From Desulfobacteraceae bacterium (GTDB lineage Bacteria > Desulfobacterota > Desulfobacteria > Desulfobacterales > Desulfosalsimonadaceae), in assembly GCA_003599885.1 (NCBI GenBank), contig QZKW01000066.1, positions 1-64,000 of the forward strand: a stretch of DNA of 64,000 nt. The letters run 5' to 3'. Under the pieces are notes generated by a model. That model had not been told where the DNA came from. It did not search any database and saw nothing but the letters and a program-made list of their open reading frames with translations. The position numbers and the translations under genes were made by a program. Positions 39,701 to 45,795 of the stretch are shown in pieces; within the stretch, counting starts at the first letter, position 1, and every line of letters starts with the position of its first letter.

Positions 39701-41327
39701 AATATTGAATACTGCCGTCGATGTTCACCAGATACCTTCCGGATGCAGTTTCCGTATAATAATGGGCCCGGTTAATAACAACATTCAGGGTCCCGTGGGG
39801 CACAAACGCCACGGCGTCCGCACAGGCCCTGCCGGAGGTGGCGCTGGTGGTCGTGCGGCTCAGCACCACCTTGCCGATGCCGCCGGTGAATTTGATTCCG
39901 TTTGTCCCGCCCGCGATTTTCGTCCAGTCGCCCAGGGCCACCTGCTGGTTGATGGTCGTGGTTTCGGTGCCCCCGGAATGATAGGTCACATAAGGGACCG
40001 AAGTGGAACGGTTGCTCCCGCCCTCGGCCCAAATGGCGTACACATCATAGAGCTGGTTGGGATCCAGACAGTTGGCCGTCCAGGTCGCGGTAAACGCGCC
40101 CACGGCATTGGTATAATAATACGAACCGTTGGCCGTCGTGTCTTTGTCTGTTTTATATGCTAGCGCGGTGGTATTACGCTGCCACCCATTATCCCCCGTT
40201 GCCAGCGGACCGGTTTTTTCAAACGTGAGACACTGAAGGGTATTGGAAAATTTCGGCACCAGCTTGATGGCATCCGCGCAGGCCCGGTTGTTGTTATTGT
40301 TGGGATTATCATGGGTCAATGTGACGGTGGGGCTGGCGTTTAAATCCACATCCGTGGCCAGTCTCACCCATTTCCCGCCGTCATTTTCCTGATTCACCGT
40401 CGGCACGTTCGTCCCGTTAATGGCGTACTGGACGGCGGTGGAAAAACTGCTGCCGCCCACCCACCAGGCATACACATCATATTTGCCGGCAACAATGTTG
40501 GTAAACGCCCAGGTGGCGGTGTAGCCATTCAGATTTTTCTTTCGCGTGTAATAATAATTGGACAGATAATCATTGTTGGATGTCGCGTCGTCCCAACCAT
40601 TGCTGTTTAAGCCTGAAGGCGACTGAGAGAACCACCCATAATATTTACCTTGCCACAAATTGTCGTTTTGGTTGTTGTCGTTGTCCATGATGACTTCAAC
40701 CGCCGGCGGCGGACCGGTGAGGACGTCGAGGTTGTCCACAAAAACAGCCCCGGCATTCACCAGCGAGTCAGTGGAAATAAGGGGCGCGCCGAAATCATGC
40801 CAGATCCCGCTCATGTCCAGGGTAGGACTGGTCTTGACCGGATTCGACCGGGGGTTGTCCTTGTTCGCATCAACCTGTGTGGGCCAGGGGGCATACGTGG
40901 CTGTGGGATCATAATACAGATGGTTATAACCGGCCCACTGGGATATCCACCGGTTTCTGTCTGCGCTGCCTTCCAGGACCGTTCCATTGCTGGAGCCTGT
41001 GCTAAAAGTATTGTCACCCGGATTGGCGAAAACATATTCATAATCCGGGTTGGAGGTGGCTCTGAACACCCCTGAATCTTCCGGACACAGAAATTCCCAG
41101 TCCATGGAGCCGGAGTTGTCCAGCAGGAACATGACGATTCCCGGGGCTTGCTGCTGCTGGACGTCCAGCGGTACATCGTCCAGGGCGATACAGCCGGCAT
41201 CCAGGCGGGAAACCCCCACCCCGCAGACACCGAACCACACCACCGCCAGCACAGCGAGCAGTCTCCATGCCTGCCGGATACCGGACAAGCGACCTGATAA
41301 AGAAGAACCTTGATTATTTGCTTTCAT
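36792..41327 (-). CDS. pilY1: PilY1-type pilus tip adhesin with two golvesin-like domains
   Basis: This exported protein of 1511 residues has a long signal peptide (core about 22-40). The von Willebrand A metal site DNSGS is at 70-74, interrupted by two tandem golvesin-C-like domains (about 213-359 and 370-512), each with a TATW motif, YDVYA(W/I)W and a closing ACADA. The rest of the A domain follows (ASGGTPLRTGL, FTIVMTDGYW), with an EF-hand loop DENNDGIVQDNE at about 547. The C-terminal half is a PilC/PilY1 beta-propeller (GTLYIGSNDGMLHAID), and the tail (about 1414-1459) holds several DxDGDG loops. ATG 41327 has AGG upstream; a TTG at 41345 is rejected. PilY1 primes pilus assembly and mediates adhesion. 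Confidence 0.92.
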   Translation of the reverse strand: MKANNQGSSLSGRLSGIRQAWRLLAVLAVVWFGVCGVGVSRLDAGCIALDDVPLDVQQQQAPGIVMFLLDNSGSMDWEFLCPEDSGVFRATSNPDYEYVFANPGDNTFSTGSSNGTVLEGSADRNRWISQWAGYNHLYYDPTATYAPWPTQVDANKDNPRSNPVKTSPTLDMSGIWHDFGAPLISTDSLVNAGAVFVDNLDVLTGPPPAVEVIMDNDNNQNDNLWQGKYYGWFSQSPSGLNSNGWDDATSNNDYLSNYYYTRKKNLNGYTATWAFTNIVAGKYDVYAWWVGGSSFSTAVQYAINGTNVPTVNQENDGGKWVRLATDVDLNASPTVTLTHDNPNNNNNRACADAIKLVPKFSNTLQCLTFEKTGPLATGDNGWQRNTTALAYKTDKDTTANGSYYYTNAVGAFTATWTANCLDPNQLYDVYAIWAEGGSNRSTSVPYVTYHSGGTETTTINQQVALGDWTKIAGGTNGIKFTGGIGKVVLSRTTTSATSGRACADAVAFVPHGTLNVVINRAHYYTETASGRYLVNIDGSIQYYKFTDENNDGIVQDNELSRLTASQAAAAGVVTGRTYTQERQNFANWYSFYRRRMHTAKNAVGNVMNTMQGVYIGMLTINNDIKQEALPVRVTIDNVTEDQSAPLIAQLYTLIASGGTPLRTGLNNIGQYYKGLYGKPSPLPSTNFNNTSYPFFIADKGGSCQQAFTIVMTDGYWNDSYSGVLNADGDNNTPFDGKPYSDTYSNTLADVAMYYYERDLNSSLNDNVPINTKDTAGFQHLVTYSLSFGLSGEVDQGNYADCPLGNCPTWPQPVADKKSTVDDLWHAAVNGRGRYINASNPMDMVDAMNALKQDIESRLGSAASLATSSIQRQVGTNIYQGIYNTAGWFGEVYAKPINVETGAVGEPVWTASNHVPAWNSRKIFSYDGSGGIVFAFNNISADQEDLLSVNSADPANPFDPAKMVDFIRGDTSNNLSRGGQFRVRTKILGDFIHSAPTYYKGTLYIGSNDGMLHAIDASNGNERFCYVPGLVYDHLSDLAIPGYSHRYYVDGSATVGKVGSQDILVCGLGKGGKGYFGLDVTAPDAMSANKVLWEFPAATDDDMGYSFSNAVLVKTEAAGPVVVFGNGYDSVNQKAILYIVDPLSGALVKKLDTLTAGCNGLSTPRVVDVDGDGYADYAFAGDLLGNMWKFDLRGKLVSDWKVYYAAGSTPKPLITVRNSSGTGYVQPITTAPEVMLDCVKSNFADTGAGLMVIFGTGRYLNASDLGNMSTQSFYGIWDWGNIWEEKYGGGATGYSVAKTRYLGTFEASRILSNVSGKTLLRQTISTGSTADNWLFLSNNQISWYDPVKNTGSHMGWYIDLPQAGERGIREPMLRKGTAVLISTIPSSSPCEAGGSSVIYQISACSGGQTDSPQFDVDGDGEIDDTLLVDVNGDGKFDANDKFDANGDGKIDKNDVNKDLIEDLPPGGLEYETIVFEPIEIGNMLYMPDSQGGEEELVVPDNLVGMQYWRIIQ

Positions 41328-41453
41328 AAACGACCTGCCTTTCAACCTGTTGAGGTTAAGCCGGATTTATCTTAAAGTACACTTGTTTGTCTGGTTGCAA
41401 CGATCCAGGTTTTTAAAAACAGCGCAAATGAACCATTGCTGATTCATTGCAGT

Positions 41454-42119
41454 TTAATTGAGCACGATGCGTCTTTTCACCCCGATTTCCATGCGCAACA
41501 TGCCATTCCCGTTATCGATTCCGCCTGCGTCACGGGACACATATTCAGAGATCAGCCGGCCCTGCCGCCAGACAGGCTCACCTGAAGCAGCATCCAGGCT
41601 TTCACTGCCTCCCCCGGGCAACGGAACAATCGCCCATCCGACAAATCCGGTCCGCAGATTACCAGCCCCAGCCTCTCCCCGGTCCGCCAGATTTTGGGGG
41701 GTGGCGATGGCCATTGAATTGGTGCCATCCAGAATCCGAGCGGATGAGTCAATTGCATACCAATCAGTTGCCGCCCATGTATCATTCATATTGTTGACCC
41801 AAGCAAGACCGGATGTGTTCACATCAACAATATTGTTGCTATCAGGAGGCTGTTGCATGAACAACTGCAATCCTTCCATCAGGGCGGCTTCCGCCATATT
41901 AATATTCTGCTTGTAGATCCCCTGGTTGCGGAGAATAAAATTTTCCGTCACGAGCGTGCTCGACGAAATCAGGCTGATCACTGTCATAATGACCAGCACC
42001 ATCAGGGCAAGAATAATGATCGAGCCATCCTGATTGCTGGCCGGATGCTGGATGGACGGCAGTTTAAAAATGATTTTCGTTTCCATCTGCTTTCTCATTT
42101 TTTTAAGCATTTTTTTCAC
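41454..42119 (-). CDS. pilX: PilX-type minor pilin
   Basis: The 221-residue product has a long basic leader, the cleavage site after Gly in QDGSIIILALMVLV, and the single pilin helix (TVISLISSSTLVTENFILR). As usual for PilX it lacks the Glu at mature position 5. The C-terminal part ends with EIGVKRRIVLN. The start is GTG 42119 with GGAGGT six bases upstream. It probably forms the priming complex at the pilus tip with PilV, PilW, FimT and PilY1, which flank it in order. Confidence 0.85.
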   Translation of the reverse strand: MKKMLKKMRKQMETKIIFKLPSIQHPASNQDGSIIILALMVLVIMTVISLISSSTLVTENFILRNQGIYKQNINMAEAALMEGLQLFMQQPPDSNNIVDVNTSGLAWVNNMNDTWAATDWYAIDSSARILDGTNSMAIATPQNLADRGEAGAGNLRTGFVGWAIVPLPGGGSESLDAASGEPVWRQGRLISEYVSRDAGGIDNGNGMLRMEIGVKRRIVLN

Positions 42120-42219
42120 GTTGAGACCTCCGGATTGTATTTTTCCGTCTTTCCGCTCACCCGGCTATCAAAAGGATGAACGTTACCCTGTTTCGTATGT
42201 TGAACCTTCAAGCCCATAC

Positions 42220-42750
42220 TTAAGGAATCCCGTCAGCAGCCCATGTTTTAACAAACTGCACCATGGCCAGGGGGTCGGTCTGGGGATTATCCCCCGGCCG
42301 GGTCACCTGAACGGAAATGGTTTTAGAAACCGTATAATTTCCCACCGGCACTTCAGGAAGAACAGCGGCGGTCTGCTGACCGATGGGAACATCATCCACG
42401 ACCTGCCAGTTGACTATATACCGGCCGTTTATCCGGGGGGCATTGTAGTTACCGGCCACAAGTTCGGGCATTTCCTCGGTAAGCTCATCAACCGTGCCGT
42501 CCCCGTCATCGTCAACCCCATTATCATTGGCATAAAACGGCATGGCTTTAAGGGTTTCCGCCTGATCATCCAGAATCGCCCATGCCTCGGTCCGTCTCTC
42601 CACATTGCCGGTGCCCATGAGGGAGGCGCTCTGGAGCGCGCCCATGGCCATCAGACCAATGGAAAAAATGCCCACAGCGATCATGACTTCAATCAGTGTG
42701 TATCCGGAATTTGATTTACTTGCAAAGGGTGCTGGAAAAACTTGTTTCAT
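42220..42750 (-). CDS. pilV: PilV-type minor pilin
   Basis: The 176-residue product has a prepilin signal with Gly16 before YTLIEVMIAVGIFSIGLMAM and Glu at mature position 5. The globular part contains an aspartate-rich loop (residues 80-88, DDDGDG preceded by Asp) that resembles a calcium site. The C-terminal beta region ends in an IP dipeptide. AGGAG is eight bases before ATG 42750. It lies between pilW and pilX in the minor-pilin operon. Confidence 0.88.
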   Translation of the reverse strand: MKQVFPAPFASKSNSGYTLIEVMIAVGIFSIGLMAMGALQSASLMGTGNVERRTEAWAILDDQAETLKAMPFYANDNGVDDDGDGTVDELTEEMPELVAGNYNAPRINGRYIVNWQVVDDVPIGQQTAAVLPEVPVGNYTVSKTISVQVTRPGDNPQTDPLAMVQFVKTWAADGIP

Positions 42751-42804
42751 ATATTTCTCTCCTTTTGGCGCATCCTGCCCTGAAATTTCTAAGAACGGTT
42801 TTCT

Positions 42805-43581
42805 CTATATGCCAAGATTCCGGCAGAGAATGGTGGTGGCAAGCCGCAGGCGGCGGAACTGGTCCCCTGTGGCAGCTAGAATTCTCACTCCCTGCTGATT
42901 GAAATAATCGGTGTTGTTCGTAAAATCATATCTGAATCCTTCGGATGCCGTGCCGGCCCGCGCCACAATAGTGACTTCGATGGAACGGATCGCATCCCGT
43001 GCAATTTGAGTCGCCACCGGTGTCGCCATAACGTCAGGAGCGCCGTCCCCATTATTGTCGTCCGTCAGATACACAAAATTCAGGGCATCCACATTGCGCG
43101 CCAGGGGCTGCAAACCGTTTCTGCCGCCGCATCCCTGGGCCGGATCAAGCCCCCCGCCGGTTTCCCTGCCCAAATGACATTCCACACCCGTGGCAATATT
43201 ATCATTGACCCCGTCATCGTTCCCGTCGTTGGTCAAATGAAACCGCACCACCTCATTTTCATCGCAACAATCCCCGTCCGGCCTGTTGGAAGCGCCATCG
43301 CTTCTTCTGTCCAGAGAAAAAACCAGCTCTGCAACATTTGCCACAATAATCCGGGCGTTGGCGTCTTCAGTGGGGTCCAGCCCGGCCATACGGATTTCAC
43401 TTTCCATGATCTCAAATGCGGCCCGCGCTGTCTGTGTCATTTCAGTCAATGCTTCCTGAGTATTTTTTCCCCGCACCTGGACCTGGTAGGCGGACACGAT
43501 GACCGCCATGACAACAGTGGTCAGGGCCATGGCGATCAGAAGTTCAACAAGGGTAAATCCATTTATTTGTTTTTGATTCAT
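42805..43581 (-). CDS. pilW: PilW-type minor pilin
   Basis: The 258-residue product has a prepilin signal with cleavage after Gly8 before FTLVELLIAMALTTVVMAVI. The larger C-terminal domain carries aspartate-rich loops (about 119-128 and 174-184, the latter DDNNGDGAPD) and paired cysteines (CCDENE, ECHLGRE, GCGG). AGGAG lies eight bases before ATG 43581. A GTG at 43626 in the same frame would overlap fimT and is not used. It is predicted to join the tip-priming complex with PilV, PilX and PilY1. Confidence 0.88.
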   Translation of the reverse strand: MNQKQINGFTLVELLIAMALTTVVMAVIVSAYQVQVRGKNTQEALTEMTQTARAAFEIMESEIRMAGLDPTEDANARIIVANVAELVFSLDRRSDGASNRPDGDCCDENEVVRFHLTNDGNDDGVNDNIATGVECHLGRETGGGLDPAQGCGGRNGLQPLARNVDALNFVYLTDDNNGDGAPDVMATPVATQIARDAIRSIEVTIVARAGTASEGFRYDFTNNTDYFNQQGVRILAATGDQFRRLRLATTILCRNLGI

Positions 43582-43616
43582 ATAAATACTCCTGACTTTC
43601 TGTGAGGATAGGGATT

Positions 43617-44078
43617 CTATGGACACTCATCAATTCTGGAGCTGCCGACGTTGGCGACCACAACCCGGCGGCATAAACCAGCGTCATTCTCAAGCCGCAG
43701 TGTGCCGCCCAATGCGTTATCCGGCATCCCGCGGCTGTTAAACTGCAATTGATCGCCTGTGAAATTGGTTGTAGCGATAAAAGCCCCGGTAGGCAGTTCA
43801 AAAGTCTCGGCTGCGCCAAAAGCATTTGCAACCGGATCCCATTTTACGATGTCAAACGTATCACCACCGTCGGTAAAATCCAATCTGGCCGGCATGTTGG
43901 ACTTGATCGCGTGCATCCGCACACCCTCAATTGCCGATTTGACCATACGCACCGATGCATTAAACTGCATGTTGTTCCGCCAAACAATCATGTTCGGCAC
44001 CGCAATGGCAGACAGAGTCGCAACAATTGCGATGGAGATCATCAGTTCCATCAAGGTGAATCCGGCATTTTTTTTCAT
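43617..44078 (-). CDS. fimT: FimT/GspH-type minor pseudopilin
   Basis: The 153-residue product has a prepilin signal with cleavage after Gly6 before FTLMELMISIAIVATLSAIAVP, with Glu at mature position 5, and a GspH-like globular domain (ASVRMVKSAIEGVRMHAIKSN to LQFNSRGMPDNALGGTLRL). GGAGGAG precedes ATG 44078 by five bases, so the ten-residue upstream extension is not used. It is the first gene of the minor-pilin/pilY1 operon and lies about 30 bases downstream of a candidate sigma-54 start site. Confidence 0.9.
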   Translation of the reverse strand: MKKNAGFTLMELMISIAIVATLSAIAVPNMIVWRNNMQFNASVRMVKSAIEGVRMHAIKSNMPARLDFTDGGDTFDIVKWDPVANAFGAAETFELPTGAFIATTNFTGDQLQFNSRGMPDNALGGTLRLENDAGLCRRVVVANVGSSRIDECP

Positions 44079-44415
44079 TTTCTCTCCTCCGCAGAAATTA
44101 ATTTCCACTTAAATATAATACAAATAACGTGCCAGATTTCTCAGGATTATCATCCTGAACTGAAAAAGGCGCTGGTTATAAGATAACCCGCTAAGATAGA
44201 AAATAATATGAAAAAATTTATATTTTAAAATTTTAAGATGTTTTTAAAAACGGCGTGACAAGGAACACCTATGGGCATGGATACTATTAAATTTTTTAAT
44301 AGTATATAAAATTAATTTAAGGCCGGTGATTCTGGATATGGAATAATCGATGATGCGGGAATCAAGCCAAATGAAGACATACTGCGCTCAAAAATGATAG
44401 CAAATGATGACGGGG
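44079..44415. other. Intergenic region between fimT and purQ
   Basis: These 337 bases lie between the promoter-proximal end of the pilus operon and the 3' end of purQ. They contain the sigma-54 promoter candidate and a strongly A/T-rich stretch (about 44195-44330) that could hold activator or IHF sites. No gene is evident. Confidence 0.45.
44119..44134 (-). promoter_or_regulatory. Candidate sigma-54 promoter of the pilus operon
   Basis: On the minus strand the 16 bases read TGGCACG-TTAT-TTGTA. The sigma-54 consensus is TGGCAC-N5-TTGC(A/T), so only the C of the -12 element differs. Transcription would start near 44108, 30 bases before fimT. The surrounding DNA is A/T-rich, suiting IHF. An NtrC-type activator is encoded at 27883-29259. 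Confidence 0.65.
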
Positions 44416-45234
44416 TTACAAGAAATACCCCACTGCGTTTTCAAAGATGCGGATGCCGGTCACCGGCAAATCGTCCGGTGCCATTTGTCCGCGCCGGATC
44501 AATTCCTTCCGGTAGCTCCATTGGGGGTGGTTGGCGGGATGGTTGAAGGCTTCCGGGTGGGGCATAAGACCGAACACGCGGCCTGTGGTGTCGCAGATAC
44601 CGGCGATATCCATCATGGCGCCGTTGGGGTTAAAGGGGAATTTATTATCTGCCAGGGTGCCGTCCGGCAGGGCGTATTGGCAGACCACCTGGTGATTTTC
44701 AAGAAGCTGTTTCATCACGGCGTCCTCCGCCACGAACTTGCCTTCACCGTGGCGAACCGGCAGGTCGATAATTGTTATGTTCCGCGTGAACACGCACGGA
44801 GAATCGGAATTGACAGAAAGCGTCACCCAGTCATCCCTGAAATTACCGCAGTCGTTATAGGTCAGGGCCACGGATCGCTGTTTGTAATTGTTGTCAAAAC
44901 CGGGCAGCAGGCCCAGGTTGACAATGGTCTGAAATCCGTTGCAGATGCCGATCACCAGATTGCCGCTCTCGATAAACCGCGTGATCTTTTCGCCGACCGT
45001 GTGCTTCATCCGCACCGCCTGAACCACGCCGGCCCCGTGATCGTCTCCCCAGCTGAATCCACCGCCGAACACCATGATCTGATAATCATCAATTACTGCT
45101 GACCCGTCGATAATGGCATTGATATGCACCCGGTGGGCGCTCGCCCCGGCAAGCTCCAGAGCATAAACGGTTTCATTGTCGCAGTTGAGGCCGTAGCCGG
45201 TCAATACCAGGGCATTAATGGTTGAGATCGTCAT
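44416..45234 (-). CDS. purQ: Phosphoribosylformylglycinamidine synthase, glutaminase subunit
   Basis: PurQ releases ammonia from glutamine for PurL in purine synthesis. The 272-residue product has the class I amidotransferase nucleophile in VIGICNGFQT (Cys about 97) and the His-Glu pair in LMPHPEAFNHP (about 230). It belongs to the longer PurQ form seen with PurS-PurL fusions. ATG 45234 has no clear ribosome-binding site. The bases before it belong to the repeat region of the inserted GxxExxY cassette, which separates it from purL. Confidence 0.95.
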   Translation of the reverse strand: MTISTINALVLTGYGLNCDNETVYALELAGASAHRVHINAIIDGSAVIDDYQIMVFGGGFSWGDDHGAGVVQAVRMKHTVGEKITRFIESGNLVIGICNGFQTIVNLGLLPGFDNNYKQRSVALTYNDCGNFRDDWVTLSVNSDSPCVFTRNITIIDLPVRHGEGKFVAEDAVMKQLLENHQVVCQYALPDGTLADNKFPFNPNGAMMDIAGICDTTGRVFGLMPHPEAFNHPANHPQWSYRKELIRRGQMAPDDLPVTGIRIFENAVGYFL

Positions 45235-45239
45235 TTTAT

Positions 45240-45370
45240 TTTTTCACCACAGAGACAGTATTTATTATTTTTTCCCGCAGAGGCGCTGAGACGCTGAGAA
45301 ATGAATATGGGAGGAGACGACCTGTCCCATATCCAATTTTTTCTCTGCGCCTCCGCGCCTCTGCGGGAAA
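45240..45370. repeat. Large imperfect hairpin made of two inverted copies of a GC-rich repeat
   Basis: Copy A (45271-45301) and copy B (45340-45370) are 31 bases each and reverse complements at 28 positions. Between them an inner perfect 8-base inverted repeat (ATATGGGA 45305-45312, TCCCATAT 45325-45332) extends the fold. Left of copy A, CACCACAGAGACAG (45246-45259) looks like a further end of the same repeat family. The hairpin begins four bases after the stop of the GxxExxY gene and could end its transcript, although purQ lies beyond. Confidence 0.85.
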
Positions 45371-45374
45371 CCAT

Positions 45375-45758
45375 TTATTCTTCAAGTCTGTTGACACATC
45401 GGGTAATACCACATTTCATCAGAACCTCACCAAAGTTCAACAGATATCCAAGTTTGCATCCGGTTAGCCGCAGATAGGTTTGCACTTGCTTTTTGTGTGA
45501 AGCACTCGCCTGTTCAATGGATTTCAGTTCCACAATGACCTTGTCTTCGACAACCATATCCGCCCGAAAAGCGGCATCAAATCGTATGCCTTTGTACTCG
45601 ATTGGCACAGTAACCTGCCGTTTGACCTTCAGTCCCCGGTCTTCCAGTTCTCGGGCAAGAACAATTTCATACACCGTTTCCAAAAGGCCAGGACCCAATT
45701 CCCGGTGTACCTCAATGGCCGCCTCGATCACCATCGTTCCGATTTCATTTTCATTCAC
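45375..45758 (-). CDS. GxxExxY protein, PD-(D/E)XK nuclease-fold family
   Basis: The 127-residue product carries the naming motif GLLETVY (about 24-30) and a nuclease-like core with Asp in FRADMVVED followed by VELK, as in PD-(D/E)XK enzymes (PDDEXK_3 type). Its biochemical function is not established. The start is GTG 45758; GGAGG eight bases upstream lies inside repeat copy C, so the repeat itself supplies the ribosome-binding site. The gene sits between purL and purQ, which are normally adjacent, and is flanked by three repeat copies. I infer a small mobile cassette of unknown transposition mechanism. Confidence 0.85.
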   Translation of the reverse strand: MNENEIGTMVIEAAIEVHRELGPGLLETVYEIVLARELEDRGLKVKRQVTVPIEYKGIRFDAAFRADMVVEDKVIVELKSIEQASASHKKQVQTYLRLTGCKLGYLLNFGEVLMKCGITRCVNRLEE

Positions 45759-45788
45759 TCTCTGCGCCTCCGCGTCTCTGCGCGAGAT
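45757..45788. repeat. Third repeat copy (C) at the 5' end of the GxxExxY gene
   Basis: Bases 45759-45782 match 45342-45365 of copy B at 23 of 24 positions in the same orientation, so copies B and C form direct repeats around the GxxExxY gene. The copy lies just after the purL stop on the minus strand and contains the Shine-Dalgarno and the start codon edge of the cassette gene. Confidence 0.85.
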
Positions 45789-45795
45789 ACATTTT

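Noticed and set aside
39381-40163. Plus-strand open frame of 260 codons inside pilY1
   Set aside because: Antisense to pilY1, rich in Gly/His/Pro as expected from reversed coding sequence, no ribosome-binding site.
45271-45788. CRISPR array, because of three similar repeats
   Set aside because: Only three copies, one inverted, with unequal spacers and a gene between two of them; no cas genes.
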